Notes: generated by a model not told the origin, from the sequence alone. A stretch of 64,000 nucleotides of DNA from Chromobacterium subtsugae (GCF_001676875.1 NZ_JYKA01000019.1:30698-94697); one strand, 5' to 3'; shown: positions 34,505-46,538, counted from the first letter of the stretch. Made by a program: numbers and translations.

Positions 34505-35710
34505 ATGTCCGCGGTTTCTTCCCTTTCTTTATGGCGGCAGCCGGTGTTCGCCGGCCTGTTCGCTTCCACCGCGCTGCTGGCGCTGGGCGGCCAGATCTAT
34601 CAGCTGGCCCTGCCCTTGATCCTGTACGAGCTGACCCATTCGCTGGCGGCGATGAGCAATCTGCGCGCGGTGGAGTTTTTGCCCAATCTGCTGCTGGCGG
34701 CGGTGATCGGCGTGTGGGTGGACCGGGTATGCCGCCGCCGCTGGGCGCAGCGCGCCTTGCTGGCGATGGCCGCGCTGCTGGGCGTTTGCGCGCTGGCGCT
34801 GGCCGGCGGCTGGATGGCCGCATGGCTGTTCTATCCGCTGACCTTTTGCGTGATGCTGTGCAACTACGTGACCGCCATCTGCCGGATGGCGCTGGTGAAG
34901 GAGAGCGTGCCGCCGGCGCAGCTGGTGCAGGCCAATGGTTATCTGGGCAGCTTGTTCGACGTGTTCGCCGTCAGCGGTCCGGTGTTGTCCGGACTGTTGA
35001 TCGCCTGGGCGCGTCCGCATTGGAGCCTGGGCGTGCCGGCGCTGATGTTTTTGTTGTCGGCGCTGCTGATGGCCAGGGTGCCGGCGCCAGGGCGGGGACA
35101 GGCCGGCGAGCGGCGTTTTGGGGCGGAATTGGCCGCCGGCTGGCGGGCGCTGCGCGGCAATCCGGCGTTGTGGCAGCTGAGCTGGGTGGTGGTGCTGGCC
35201 AATGGCGCGGCAGGCGTCGCCGAGGTGTTGTTTCTGTTCCGCGCCCGCGACCAGCTGGGTTTTTCGCCCGGCCAGTTGGGGCTGCTGTTCGGCTGCGCCG
35301 GCGCGGGCGGCATCGCGGCGGGCTTGTGCGTGGCGCGGGTGCGCAAGGCGCTGGGCCTGGGGCGGATGATCTGCCTGGCTTTGCTGTTGGAGGCGGCCGG
35401 CATGGCGGCGCAGGCGTGGCTTGGCGATCTGCGCTGGCTGGCGGCGGCGATGGCGCTGCAGAGCTTCGCGGTGGTGTGCGGCAATGTCGGCGTGTGGAGC
35501 TACCGCCAGGAGGCGACGCCGACGGCGCTGATCGGCCGGGTGTCCGGCCTGACCGGTTCCTTGTTCAAGCTGCTGATGCCGCTGGCGCTGGTTTTGGGCG
35601 GCGCGCTGTCGGCGGACATGCCGCTGCGGGATTTGATGCTGGCGACGGCGGTCTGGCAGGCGGGGGCGGCGCTATTGTGCGGGCTGAGCCGGGTAAGGAC
35701 GCTGGTCTGA
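34505..35710 (+). CDS. MFS exporter, module 1
   Basis: 401 residues with 12 predicted membrane segments. It resembles the MFS_3/enterobactin-exporter-like group (GVWVDRVCRRRWAQRALL in the loop 2-3 motif A region; NYVTAICRMALVKESVPPAQLVQANGYLGS typical of that group). It is likely a drug/metabolite efflux carrier. GGAG lies 6 nt before the ATG at 34505. It is controlled presumably by the divergent SgrR-like regulator. The substrate is unknown. Confidence 0.88.
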   Translation: MSAVSSLSLWRQPVFAGLFASTALLALGGQIYQLALPLILYELTHSLAAMSNLRAVEFLPNLLLAAVIGVWVDRVCRRRWAQRALLAMAALLGVCALALAGGWMAAWLFYPLTFCVMLCNYVTAICRMALVKESVPPAQLVQANGYLGSLFDVFAVSGPVLSGLLIAWARPHWSLGVPALMFLLSALLMARVPAPGRGQAGERRFGAELAAGWRALRGNPALWQLSWVVVLANGAAGVAEVLFLFRARDQLGFSPGQLGLLFGCAGAGGIAAGLCVARVRKALGLGRMICLALLLEAAGMAAQAWLGDLRWLAAAMALQSFAVVCGNVGVWSYRQEATPTALIGRVSGLTGSLFKLLMPLALVLGGALSADMPLRDLMLATAVWQAGAALLCGLSRVRTLV

Positions 35711-35747
35711 GCGCCGACGGCCCGCTGGCGGGCGGTCCGCCCGGCGC

Positions 35748-36278
35748 TTAATTGGCGGCCGGCTCCAGCTTGGGCTGGCCCAGCTGCACCATCGGGCCTT
35801 CGCCGGGCTTCCACTCGCCCTGGATGCGCCAGGTCTTGGCGTGGTCTTCCAGCTGGATGTACCAGTGGTTGGCGATGACCGGCGTCTTGGGCAGGATGCC
35901 CTGGTACAGATTGGGGCCGGCCAGCGTCATTTCGGCGGACAGGTCGTAGTCGTCCTGCGCCGGGTGGATCATGCTCAGCGCGATGGTGTCTGGCAGCGGC
36001 GCCTTGCTGCTGGTGACCAGGCGCAGGCTGCGGCCGTCGCTGCCCAGCATCAATTGCGCGGTCAGCCCCATCCGCGCGGCGGCCTTGTCGCGCCGCAGCT
36101 CCATATTGATGGCCTTGCCCTTCTTGTAGTAGTCGTCGGTCACCAGGCCGTCGTCCGACTTGATGGCGGCGGCGAGGAAGCCGATGCCGACGATGATGGA
36201 GACCAGCGGGATGCCGAACAGGATCCACGGCCAGGGTTCGCGGTACCAGGGGCGGGGCGGGTGGGCGGTGTGTTGCAT
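35748..36278 (-). CDS. fixH: FixH-family cytochrome oxidase assembly protein
   Basis: 176 residues with one N-terminal membrane segment (WPWILFGIPLVSIIVGIGFL) and a periplasmic domain. The family signature DDGLVTDDYYKKGKAIN follows the membrane segment. FixH (CcoH-like) proteins assist cbb3 oxidase assembly. It starts 3 bp after the ccoG stop and ends the ccoNOQP-ccoG-fixH operon. The copper ATPase ccoI and ccoS are not in this window. Confidence 0.9.
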   Translation of the reverse strand: MQHTAHPPRPWYREPWPWILFGIPLVSIIVGIGFLAAAIKSDDGLVTDDYYKKGKAINMELRRDKAAARMGLTAQLMLGSDGRSLRLVTSSKAPLPDTIALSMIHPAQDDYDLSAEMTLAGPNLYQGILPKTPVIANHWYIQLEDHAKTWRIQGEWKPGEGPMVQLGQPKLEPAAN

Positions 36279-36281
36279 GTC

Positions 36282-37715
36282 TTACTCTCCGATGAAGCTG
36301 GACTTCTCTTCCACGCGCAGGGAAGGGTTGTTGATGGACTGGATGGCGAAGCGGATCGGGTGGCTGCCCTTGGTCGCGTACTGCGGGTCGGCCTCCACGT
36401 GGACGGTGACGGCTTCGGTCTGGGTGGCGTCGACGCGGATTTCCGGCTTTTCCGCCTTGGCGCGGATGCCGGGCAGGCCTTCGGCTGTGATGCGGAAGCG
36501 CTGGCTTTGTTCCGTGGTGTTGATGATCTTGACGATATAGGTGTTCTCCAGCCAGCCCTCGTCGGTTTCGCGCACCAGCGAGGCGCGGTCGCGGATGATG
36601 TCCACCTTGAACGGCTTGCGCAGCGCCAGCGAGGTGATGGCGGCGGTAAATATGATGAGCAACACCAGGCTGTACAGCACCACGCGCGGGCGTTTCAGCC
36701 GCGAGGGGATGGCTTTTTCCGGATATTTGCCTTCCAGCGCGTTTTCCGTGGTATAGCGGATCAGGCCGCGCGGGTAGCTCATCTTGTCCATCACGTCGTC
36801 GCAGGCGTCGATGCAGGCGGCGCAGCCTATGCACTCGTATTGCAGGCCGTTGCGGATATCGATGCCCACCGGGCACACCTGCACGCAGATGCTGCAGTTG
36901 ATGCAGTCGCCCAGGCCCTGCTCTTTTGGATCGGCGCCTTTCTTGCGCGAGCCGCGCGGTTCGCCGCGGGCCTCGTCGTAGGAGATGATCAGGGTGTCTG
37001 CGTCGAACATCACGCTCTGGAAACGGGCGTACGGGCACATGTATTTGCACACTTGCTCGCGCATGAATACCGCGAACAGATAGGTGAAGCCGCCGTAGAA
37101 GAACATCCAGAAGGTTTCCCACGGTCCGTAGCCGAAGCTGGGAATGGCGGCCACCAGGCTGCGTATCGGCGTGAAATAGCCGACTAGCGTGAAGCCGGTC
37201 CACAGCGAGAATGCCAGCATGATGAAATGCTTGGTGAACTTCAGCCGGAATTTGGCCAGGCTCATCGGCGCGGCGTCCAGCTTCATGCGCTTGCCGCGGT
37301 CGCCCTCCACCCATTGCTCTATCCACAGCATGATCTCGGTGTACACCGTTTGCGGACAGGAATAGCCGCACCACAGCCGGCCGGCGATGGTGGTCCAGGT
37401 AAACAGGCCGAAGGCGCAGCACATCAGCAGCGCGGCGAGATAGACGAAGTCCTGCGGCCAGATGGTGAGGCCGAACAGGTAGAATTTGCGGCCGACCATG
37501 TCGAAGAATACCGCCTGGCGGCCGTTCCATTGCAGCCAGGGCAGGCCGAGGTACAGCAGCTGGGTGCCGACGACGAACAGGATGCGGAGGTTGTTGAACA
37601 CGCCTTTGACCGCGCGCGGGTAGATTTTCTTCTGAGCCTCGTACAGCGAGACGGTGGCGGTGTCCTGGCCGCTGTTTTCAACCTTGATCGGGATTTTCTT
37701 CAACGAGTCTGACAT
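36282..37715 (-). CDS. ccoG: Cytochrome c oxidase accessory protein CcoG (FixG)
   Basis: 477 residues, an inner-membrane protein with five or so membrane segments and two ferredoxin-type 4Fe-4S clusters. Motifs: WCGYSCPQTVYTEIMLWIE in the membrane part, CINCSICVQVCPVG and CIGCAACIDACD. The C-terminal Ig-like FixG domain follows the last helix. It takes part in copper reduction and cbb3 oxidase maturation. AGGAA lies about 6 nt before the start; a 122-bp gap separates it from ccoP. Confidence 0.96.
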   Translation of the reverse strand: MSDSLKKIPIKVENSGQDTATVSLYEAQKKIYPRAVKGVFNNLRILFVVGTQLLYLGLPWLQWNGRQAVFFDMVGRKFYLFGLTIWPQDFVYLAALLMCCAFGLFTWTTIAGRLWCGYSCPQTVYTEIMLWIEQWVEGDRGKRMKLDAAPMSLAKFRLKFTKHFIMLAFSLWTGFTLVGYFTPIRSLVAAIPSFGYGPWETFWMFFYGGFTYLFAVFMREQVCKYMCPYARFQSVMFDADTLIISYDEARGEPRGSRKKGADPKEQGLGDCINCSICVQVCPVGIDIRNGLQYECIGCAACIDACDDVMDKMSYPRGLIRYTTENALEGKYPEKAIPSRLKRPRVVLYSLVLLIIFTAAITSLALRKPFKVDIIRDRASLVRETDEGWLENTYIVKIINTTEQSQRFRITAEGLPGIRAKAEKPEIRVDATQTEAVTVHVEADPQYATKGSHPIRFAIQSINNPSLRVEEKSSFIGE

Positions 37716-37837
37716 GTCGCGTTCCTGAAGAGGACTTGGCGAAGCTCACCGTGCGATGCGCTCTGCCAAAGCCTCTGGGGGTGGGGAGGCGGGTCGGGAA
37801 ACGCCGTCCGCGCGGGCGGACGGCGCCTAGACCCGGC

Positions 37838-38767
37838 TTATTGCGGGGCTTTGGGGTTGTTGGACAGGCTCCAGACGTAGGCGGCCAGCAGGTGGACCTT
37901 GCCTTCGCCGAGGAAGTCTTTCCAGGCGGGCATCTGGCCGTTGCGGCCATTGGTGATGGTTTCGATGATGGCCTTCTCGGTGCCGCCGTACAGCCAGCTG
38001 CCGGATGGGTGGGTCAGGTTGGGCGCGCCCATTTCCTGCTTGCCCTTGCCGTCCACGCCGTGGCAGACCGAGCACAGCGCGGCGAAGGTTTCCTTGCCGC
38101 GGCTGGCGCGTTCGGCGTCGTACTTGCGGGCTTTGGCCGAGATCGACAGCACGTAGTTGGCCACGTCCTTGACCTTTTCCTCGCCCAGCGTCGCGCCCCA
38201 GGCCGGCATCTGGCCGTGGCGGCCGCCCATGATGGTGGTCTTGATGGTGGCCGGTTCGCCGCCGTACAGCCAGTCATGGTTCACCAGGTTGGGGAAGCCC
38301 TTGGCGCCGCGCGCGTCGGCGCCGTGGCACTGCACGCAGTAGGTCTGGAACAGGCGTTTGCCCATTTCCTGCGCCTGCGGGTCGGCGGCCACCGTTTTCA
38401 GGTCCTGTTTCAGGTACTTGTCGTACAGCGGGCGGTATTTGGCTTCGGCCTTGTTGCGCTCCACCGTGTACTGATCCACCGATGTCCAGCCGAACAGGCC
38501 CTTGAAGTTGCCCAGCCCCGGGTACAGCACCAGGTAGACGATGGCGAACAGCAGCGTGATGTAGAACATCAGCATCCACCAGCGCGGCAGCGGATTGTTG
38601 TACTCGGCCAGGTCGCCATCCCAGACGTGGCCGGTGATTTCGACTTCTTCCCCCTTCTTGACCGTGGTCTTGGACTGGGTGAACACCAGCAGGGTCAGCC
38701 AGATCAATCCCCCCAGCACGATCACGGAAATCCAGATGCTCCAGAAATCACTCAGGTATTGATTCAT
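37838..38767 (-). CDS. ccoP: Cytochrome cbb3 oxidase subunit CcoP (di-heme)
   Basis: 309 residues. Two N-terminal membrane segments are followed by two c-type heme domains with CxxCH sites in TYCVQCHGAD and ALCSVCHGVD and axial Met residues in QMPAWG-type loops. The N-terminal DFWSIWISVIVLGG and the HVWDGDLAEYNNPLPRWW linker are diagnostic. It receives electrons for the oxidase. The start overlaps the ccoQ stop by four bases. Confidence 0.97.
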   Translation of the reverse strand: MNQYLSDFWSIWISVIVLGGLIWLTLLVFTQSKTTVKKGEEVEITGHVWDGDLAEYNNPLPRWWMLMFYITLLFAIVYLVLYPGLGNFKGLFGWTSVDQYTVERNKAEAKYRPLYDKYLKQDLKTVAADPQAQEMGKRLFQTYCVQCHGADARGAKGFPNLVNHDWLYGGEPATIKTTIMGGRHGQMPAWGATLGEEKVKDVANYVLSISAKARKYDAERASRGKETFAALCSVCHGVDGKGKQEMGAPNLTHPSGSWLYGGTEKAIIETITNGRNGQMPAWKDFLGEGKVHLLAAYVWSLSNNPKAPQ

Positions 38768-38955
38768 TTTCTTGCTCCGTTGGAAGCCTGCTCCTGGCCG
38801 GCTTCCTGCACCTTGTCGTCGTCGAGGAAGGGCAGGTTGGCTGCCTCCTCATAGCGGCCTTTGGAGCGTTTGCTGTAGGCGATGATCAGCACCACGATGA
38901 AGAACGCGAAGCAGACCACGGTGAACAGCGAACGTCCTAACGTAACCCAGTCCAT
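38764..38955 (-). CDS. ccoQ: Cytochrome cbb3 oxidase subunit CcoQ
   Basis: 63 residues with a single membrane helix (LFTVVCFAFFIVVLIIAYS) followed by a charged tail with ANLPFLDDD, the normal CcoQ shape. It stabilises the interaction of CcoP with the CcoNO core. It lies 3 bp after ccoO and overlaps ccoP by four bases. Confidence 0.93.
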   Translation of the reverse strand: MDWVTLGRSLFTVVCFAFFIVVLIIAYSKRSKGRYEEAANLPFLDDDKVQEAGQEQASNGARK

Positions 38956-38958
38956 GGC

Positions 38959-39573
38959 TCAGCGCTTATTCGTCAGCGCAAGGCCCAGGCCTTGCAGGTA
39001 AGCGACCAGCGCATCCATTTCGGATTTGCCCTCGACCTGAGCCTTGGCCTCGGCGATGTCCTTGTCGCTGTACGGCACGCCCACTTTGCGCAGCGCCTCC
39101 ATCTTCAGCGGCATCACCTCGGCGTCTACCAGGTTTTTGGCCAGCCATGGGAAGGCCGGCATATTGGACTCCGGCACCACGTCGCGCGGGTTGTTCAGGT
39201 GCACGCGGTGCCATTCGTCGGAATAGCGGCCGCCCACGCGGGCGAGGTCGGGGCCGGTGCGCTTGGAGCCCCATTGGAACGGGTGGTCGTAAACCGACTC
39301 CCCGGCCACCGAGTAGTGGCCGTAGCGTTCGGTTTCGGCGCGGAACGGGCGGATCATCTGCGAGTGGCAGTTGTAGCAGCCTTCGCGCACGTAGATGTCG
39401 CGGCCGGCCAGCTGCAGCGCGGTGTAGGGCTTGACGCCGGCGACAGGCTCGGTGACGGATTTCTGGAACGCCAGCGGCAGGATTTCCACCAGGCCCGCCA
39501 CGCTTACCACCAGCAGGGTCAGCACGATCAGCCAGCCCACGTGTTCTTCGATCAGTTTCTGGATTTTGTCCAT
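38959..39573 (-). CDS. ccoO: Cytochrome cbb3 oxidase subunit CcoO (mono-heme)
   Basis: 204 residues with one N-terminal membrane anchor and a periplasmic cytochrome c domain. The heme site is [20 protein letters not shown], a segment diagnostic of CcoO, and an axial Met lies in NMPAFPWL. It transfers electrons from CcoP to the CcoN heme b. Located 18 bp downstream of ccoN. Confidence 0.97.
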   Translation of the reverse strand: MDKIQKLIEEHVGWLIVLTLLVVSVAGLVEILPLAFQKSVTEPVAGVKPYTALQLAGRDIYVREGCYNCHSQMIRPFRAETERYGHYSVAGESVYDHPFQWGSKRTGPDLARVGGRYSDEWHRVHLNNPRDVVPESNMPAFPWLAKNLVDAEVMPLKMEALRKVGVPYSDKDIAEAKAQVEGKSEMDALVAYLQGLGLALTNKR

Positions 39574-39591
39574 GATTTTTCCTTCGCCTTC

Positions 39592-41016
<1,425 letters not shown>

Positions 41017-41350
41017 TTAAGGTTTTCTCCAAGGTTGCTAACTCAGAACATGACAAACCGTGGCGACTTGAACTTTTTCCCCGCATCCCAATCTGCAGAG
41101 AAGAAGTCAGCCGCGGGGAACCGATCTATTTCAAAGTTGAACCAGGTGCTTGACCTGTACTGATAGGCTTTGATGTCTGTATTAGCATTTCGCCAGCCTT
41201 TCCGACAGCACCAAATTTCCACTCGAACAATGCCGTTATTCTAAATCAATTGCCATATGCGAGCCAGTTGCATAGCCGGCATGGATCGGTCCCTGCATGT
41301 CTTACGCGCGATGTTTCAAGGGTAGCAATGTGAACAGTTCATGTTGCCAC
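41017..41350 (-). other. Long untranslated leader of the ccoNOQP operon
   Basis: If transcription starts near 41350 as the FNR-type promoter implies, about 335 nt precede the ccoN ATG. I see no open frame with a good ribosome site in this leader. GTTGCC (41344-41349) and GGCAAC (41373-41378), at its upstream edge, could pair. It may hold post-transcriptional control or an undetected small RNA. Confidence 0.4.
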
Positions 41351-41357
41351 TCATGCA

Positions 41358-41398
41358 ATTGTATTGTCCTGTCGGCAACGCTCATTGACATGGATCAA
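41358..41398 (-). promoter_or_regulatory. FNR/ANR-type class II promoter of the cbb3 operon
   Basis: TTGACATGGATCAA (41385-41398) matches the FNR consensus TTGAT-N4-ATCAA with one change in the left half. On the minus strand a -10 element TACAAT lies at 41363-41358, placing the site centre about 41 bp before the implied start near 41350: the standard geometry for FNR activation. This fits oxygen-limited expression of a cbb3 oxidase. Confidence 0.78.
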
Positions 41399-41473
41399 TG
41401 CAGCACGAGTGACGCCGCGAAATCCGCGGTAATGCTAGAATCATCAAGTTTTGCAACGCTTGCAGGCCGATCA

Positions 41474-43265
41474 TGACCCAGTCCCTACCCGTGCATTATT
41501 CGCTGCGCCCGGTTTCGCCGGCCGCGCACCTGTTTGAAGTGAGCCTTACCGTGACGCACCCGGCCAAGAACGGCCAGGTGTTTTTTTGCCGGCGTGGATT
41601 CCCGGCAGTTATATGATTCGCGAGTTTTCCAAGCACATTAGCGGTTTGTCCGCCGCGTCGGCCGGCAAGCCGGTGGCTTTGCGGCAATTGGCGAAAAACC
41701 GCTGGCAGGCCGACCCGGTCAAGGGGCCGCTGACGCTGAGCTATCAGGTTTACGCCTACGATCTGTCGGTGCGCGGCGCCTACCTCGACAGCGAGCGCGG
41801 CTTCTTCAACGGCACCAGCGTGTTCCTGGCGGCGGAAGGCTACGAGAACGACGCCTGCAGCGTGGATATCCATGCGCCGGAAGGCAAGTCTTATGCTGAA
41901 TGGAAAGTGGCCACCAGCCTGCCGGCCGCCGACGTGAAGAAGAAATCCGGCTTCGGCCGCTACCAGGCGTCCAGCTATGACGAATTGATAGACCACCCGG
42001 TGGAGCTGGGCGATTTCCACAAGGTCAGCTTCAAGGCCTGCGGCGTGCCGCACGAATTCGTCGTGTCCGGCCGCTTCCAGGGCGACCTCAAGCGCCTGGC
42101 TGACGACACCAGGAAAATCTGCGAATACCAGATCGGCATGTTCGGCAAGCCGGCGCCGTTCGACCGCTACGTGTTCATGCTGTTCGTCGGCAAGGACATC
42201 TACGGCGGTCTGGAGCACCGCGCGTCCACCGCGCTGGTGGCCAACCGCGACGATCTGCCGGCGCCGGGCGCGACCGAAATCAGCGACGGCTACCTGAAAC
42301 TGCTGGGCCTGATCAGCCACGAATATTTCCACAGCTGGAATGTCAAGCGGATGAAGCCGGCGGTTTTCGCGCCGTATGATCTGAACCAGGAAGGCCATAC
42401 CCGCCTGCTGTGGGCGTTCGAGGGCATCACCTCGTACTACGACGACCTGGCGCTGGTGCGCAGCGGCCTGATCGACGAGAAACGCTACCTGGGCCTGCTG
42501 GCCGAAACCATCACCGGCGTGCAACGCGGCGCGGGCAGAATGAAGCAGACGCTGGAGCAATCCAGCTTCGAAGCGTGGACCAAGTACTACCGCCAGGACG
42601 AGAACAGCCCCAACAGCATCGTCAGCTACTACACCAAGGGCTCGCTGGCGGCCTTGGCGCTGGACCTGCTGATCCGCCGCGACAGCCAGGGCAAGCAGTC
42701 GCTGGACGACGTGATGCGCGCGCTGTGGGCCAAGTGGCTGGCCGACGGCAAGGGCCTGGAAGAGGACGAGTGGGAGAAGATCGCCATCGAAACCACCGGC
42801 CTCGACCTCAAGCCCTTCTTCGACCTGGCGCTGCGCTCCACCGCGGAGCTGCCGCTGGCTGAACTGCTGGCCAGCCAGGGCATCGAACTGCAATTCGAGG
42901 CGGCGCAAGGCGGCTCCGACCGCGGCGGCGTGGTGGAGGCTTTCGCCGCCAAGCCGGCGCCGCTGGCGCTGGGCGTCAAGACCGCGCCCGATGCCGCTGG
43001 CGTCAAGCTGGCCCATGTGCTGGACGGCGGCGCGGCGCAAGCGGCCGGCCTGTCCGGCGGCGACGTGGTGGTGGCGGTGGACAAGCTGCGCGCCGTGGAT
43101 CTGGACAAGCAGATCGCCCGCTACCAGGCCGGCGACAAGATCAAGCTGCACGCTTTTCGCCGCGACGAACTGATGGCTTTCGAGCTGACGCTGCAGGCGG
43201 CGCCGGCGGATACCTGCCGCCTCAAGCCGCAGCCGCAGGCCGGCAAGTGGATAGCCGGCCGTTGA
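41474..43265 (+). CDS. M61-family aminopeptidase with PDZ domain (apparent frameshift)
   Basis: Predicted 597 residues if the two frames are joined. The N-terminal 38 codons (ATG at 41474, HYSLRPVSPAAHLFEVSLTV) are in one frame that ends at a TGA at 41614; the rest continues in the -1 frame from LPAWIPGSYMIREFSKHI. The switch falls on seven Ts at 41581-41587; one more T, or a -1 slip, restores QVFFLPAW. The M61 catalytic HEYFH is at 42318-42332 with WNVKRMKP after it, and a PDZ domain ends the protein. The remainder is intact, so sequencing error, a slippery site or a fresh null allele are all possible. Confidence 0.85.
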
Positions 43266-43359
43266 GCCGGAAATAGAGAACAAGCGAAAGCGGCGCCCTG
43301 CCCGGCGCCGCGGCGTCTATGAATGAGACCGGCGGCGACGCCGGCGCAAAGGAGGTTTC

Positions 43360-45978
43360 ATGGCCCAGCAGCCAGAAGTGAAGTACCGCAAGGATTACCA
43401 GGCCCCGGCCTTCCTGATCGACCGCGTCGACCTGGTGTTCGACATCGAGGACAACGCCACCCGCGTGCACTCGCGGCTGGTGATCACCCGCAACGGCCAG
43501 TCGCAGGCCGCCGACCTGGCATTGAGCGGCAGCGCCAAGCTGCTGAGCGTGACGCTGGACGGCGATCGGCTGGACGACAGCCGCTACGCGTTGGCCGACG
43601 ACACGCTGACGGTGCGCGGCGTGCCGGACAGCTTCATCCTGGAGGTGGAGACCGAGCTCGATCCGGCCGCCAACACCAGCCTGATGGGCCTGTACGCGTC
43701 CGGCGGCAATCTGTTCACCCAGTGCGAGCCGGAAGGCTTCCGCAAGATCACCTACTATCTGGACCGTCCGGACGTGATGGCCAAGTTCACCACCACCATC
43801 AAGGCCGACAAGCAGAAGTACCCGGTGCTGCTGTCCAACGGCAACAAGGTGGGCGAGGGCATGGTGGACAAGAAGCGCCACTGGGTGAAATGGGTGGATC
43901 CGTACCGCAAGCCGGCGTATTTGTTCGCGCTGGTCGCCGGCAAGCTGGTGGCCTTGAAGGATAAGTTCACCACCATGCGTGGCCGCGAAGTGGCGCTGGA
44001 GATCTGGACCGAACCGGCCGACCAGGACAAGACCCAGCACGCGATGGACTCGGTCCGCCACTCGATGAAGTGGGACGAGGAGCGCTACGGCCTGGAGTAC
44101 GACCTCGACATCTACATGATCGTCGCGGTCGGCGACTTCAATATGGGCGCGATGGAGAACAAGGGCCTCAACATCTTCAACACCAAGTATGTGCTGGCGC
44201 GCCAGGACACCGCCACCGATACCGATTTCGAAGGCATCGAGCGGGTGATCGGCCACGAGTACTTCCATAACTGGACCGGCAACCGCGTCACCTGCCGCGA
44301 CTGGTTCCAGCTGAGCCTGAAGGAAGGCCTGACCGTCTACCGCGACCAGGAATTCGGCGCCGACATGAACAGCCGCGCGGTCAAGCGCATCGAGGACGTC
44401 AAGGGCCTGCGCGTGTCGCAGTTTCCGGAGGACGCTGGCCCGACCGCGCACCCGATCCGGCCGGACAGCTATATCGAGATGAACAACTTCTACACCATGA
44501 CCGTGTACGAGAAGGGCGCGGAAGTGGTGCGGATGTACGAAACCCTGCTGGGCCGCGACGGCTTCCGCAAGGGCATGGACCTGTACTTCAAGCGCCACGA
44601 CGGCCAGGCGGTCACCTGCGACGATTTCCGCGCCGCGATGGCCGACGCCAACGACGCGGATCTGGAACAGTTTGCGTTGTGGTACAGCCAGGCCGGCACG
44701 CCGCGCCTGGCGGTGTCGTCCAGCTACAATCCGGCCGAGCGCAGCTACACCTTGACGGTGAAGCAAAGCTGCCCGGCCACGCCGGGCCAGGAGCGCAAGC
44801 TGCCGTTCCACATCCCGCTGGCGCTGGGCCTGGTGGGCGCAGACGGCAAGGACCTGCCGCTGCGCCTGAAGGGCGAGGCCGAGGCGGCCGGCGCTTCGCG
44901 CGTGCTGGACGTCAAGGCCGCCGAGCAGAGCTTCACCTTCGTCGACATTCCGGCCGAGCCGGTGCCGTCGCTGCTGCGCGGCTTCTCGGCCCCGGTCAAG
45001 CTGGAATACGACTGGCGCGACGACCAGCTGGTGTTCCTGATGGCCAACGACAGCGACAGCTTCTGCCGCTGGGAGGCGGGCCAGACCTTCGCCGAGCGCC
45101 TGTTCAAGCAACTGATCGCCGACGCCGCCGCCGGCCGCGAATTGAAGCTGTCGGAAACCTTCGTCGCCGCCTTCCGCGCGGTGCTGAAAGACCATGCTGC
45201 CGATCCGGCCTTCAAGGCGCTGATGCTGACGCTGCCGAGCGAGGCCGAAATCCTGGAAATGGTGGATGTCGCCGATCCGGCGGTCATCCATCAAGTGCGC
45301 GATTTCGTGCTGGACCAGCTGGCGCAAGCGCTGCGCGGCGAATGGCGCGAGGCTTACGAGCTCAACCTCACCCGCGACTACAAGCCGCAGGACGCCGGCA
45401 AGCGCAGCCTGAAAAACCGCGCCTTGTGGATGCTGAACCGGCTGGACGACGCCTGGCCGGCGGAGATGGCGGCCAAGCAGTGTCTGGACGCGGACAATAT
45501 GACCGACCAGATGGGCGCGCTGCTGGCGCTGCGCGACCGCGACGGCGAGGAGCGCGACGCGTGCTTCACCGCTTTCGCCGCGCGCTGGAACGATGACGCG
45601 CTGGTGATGGACAAGTTCTTCAGCCTGATCGGCGGCAGCCAGCTGCAGGGCACCTTGCAGCATGTCGAAGCGGCATTGGCGCATCCAGCCTTCAGCATGA
45701 AGAACCCCAACAAGGTGCGGTCCTTGTTGGGCGCTTTCGGCGGCAATATGGCAGTGTTCCACGCCGCGGACGGCAGCGGCTATCGCTTCCTGGCCGACCG
45801 CATCCTGGAGCTGGACCCGATCAATCCGCAGGGCGCCAGCGGCCTGACCCGCGCCTTCCGCCGGCTGAAGAAGCTGGAGCCGGGCCGCCAGGCGCTGATG
45901 CTTGAGCAATTGCGCAGGATGGAGAAGGCCGAATTGTCGAAGGACGTGTACGAGATCGTATCCAAGATCTTGGCTTGA
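43360..45978 (+). CDS. pepN: Aminopeptidase N (M1 family)
   Basis: 872 residues, the normal size for bacterial PepN, a zinc enzyme that removes N-terminal residues from peptides in the cytoplasm. The exopeptidase signature GAMEN is at 263-267 and the zinc site [11 protein letters not shown] starts at 299, with the third ligand Glu in [14 protein letters not shown]. The Ig-like and long helical C-terminal domains are complete. A strong ribosome site (GGAGG) lies 5 nt before the ATG. A bidirectional terminator separates it from hsp20. Confidence 0.96.
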   Translation: MAQQPEVKYRKDYQAPAFLIDRVDLVFDIEDNATRVHSRLVITRNGQSQAADLALSGSAKLLSVTLDGDRLDDSRYALADDTLTVRGVPDSFILEVETELDPAANTSLMGLYASGGNLFTQCEPEGFRKITYYLDRPDVMAKFTTTIKADKQKYPVLLSNGNKVGEGMVDKKRHWVKWVDPYRKPAYLFALVAGKLVALKDKFTTMRGREVALEIWTEPADQDKTQHAMDSVRHSMKWDEERYGLEYDLDIYMIVAVGDFNMGAMENKGLNIFNTKYVLARQDTATDTDFEGIERVIGHEYFHNWTGNRVTCRDWFQLSLKEGLTVYRDQEFGADMNSRAVKRIEDVKGLRVSQFPEDAGPTAHPIRPDSYIEMNNFYTMTVYEKGAEVVRMYETLLGRDGFRKGMDLYFKRHDGQAVTCDDFRAAMADANDADLEQFALWYSQAGTPRLAVSSSYNPAERSYTLTVKQSCPATPGQERKLPFHIPLALGLVGADGKDLPLRLKGEAEAAGASRVLDVKAAEQSFTFVDIPAEPVPSLLRGFSAPVKLEYDWRDDQLVFLMANDSDSFCRWEAGQTFAERLFKQLIADAAAGRELKLSETFVAAFRAVLKDHAADPAFKALMLTLPSEAEILEMVDVADPAVIHQVRDFVLDQLAQALRGEWREAYELNLTRDYKPQDAGKRSLKNRALWMLNRLDDAWPAEMAAKQCLDADNMTDQMGALLALRDRDGEERDACFTAFAARWNDDALVMDKFFSLIGGSQLQGTLQHVEAALAHPAFSMKNPNKVRSLLGAFGGNMAVFHAADGSGYRFLADRILELDPINPQGASGLTRAFRRLKKLEPGRQALMLEQLRRMEKAELSKDVYEIVSKILA

Positions 45979-46060
45979 TCGCGCCGGGTGTTCCAGCGCG
46001 CATAGGGCAGAATGCCTCTCTGGGCCTTCCGTCCGGCGCGAGCTGGAGCGTCAGCCGCGC

Positions 46061-46098
46061 CATGAAAAACGCACCGGTCGCCCGGTGCGTTTTTTCAT
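46061..46098. terminator. Bidirectional terminator between pepN and hsp20
   Basis: A near-perfect palindrome, AAAAACGCACCGG (46065-46077) pairing with CCGGTGCGTTTTTT (46082-46095). It has A and T runs at the two ends and so suits both convergent genes. Confidence 0.85.
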
Positions 46099-46112
46099 GG
46101 CGGCAAGCGCGC

Positions 46113-46538
46113 TTATTCGATGCGCAGCCGCTGGCCGCCGCCGCCGTTGCGGCGCTTGGGCAGCGTCAGGTTCAGCACGCCGTTTTCGTAGCGGGCCGCC
46201 GCGGCTTCGCGGTCGATTTCCTGCGGCAGCTGGAAGCTGCGCGACACCAGGCCGTAGTAGCGCTCGCTGCGCAGCGCGCGCTCGTCCTGGCCTTGCTGGT
46301 CGAACTGCTTGACTTCGGCCCGGATCGTCACCAGCGCGCCGTCGATCTCGACATGGATGTCCTCCTTGCCGACGCCGGGGAGTTCGGCCTCCACCTGGTA
46401 AGCCTCGCCGGTTTCCCTGACGTCCATCTTGATCTGCGCCGGCGGCGCGTCGCCATGCAGCGGCTTGATGAAGAAACCCGGGGTGAAGTCGCGGAAAAAC
46501 TCGTCAAACAGGCTATGGCGGGCAGGCAGCATGCTCAT
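46113..46538 (-). CDS. Hsp20-family small heat shock protein
   Basis: 141 residues. The alpha-crystallin domain spans about residues 38-130 with AYQVEAELPGVGKEDIHVEI and the C-terminal ARYENGVLNLTLPK signature. It is an ATP-independent holdase forming large oligomers. The start at 46538 has AGGAG 6 nt upstream. A sigma-32-type promoter lies 54 bp upstream, consistent with heat-shock induction. Confidence 0.94.
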   Translation of the reverse strand: MSMLPARHSLFDEFFRDFTPGFFIKPLHGDAPPAQIKMDVRETGEAYQVEAELPGVGKEDIHVEIDGALVTIRAEVKQFDQQGQDERALRSERYYGLVSRSFQLPQEIDREAAAARYENGVLNLTLPKRRNGGGGQRLRIE

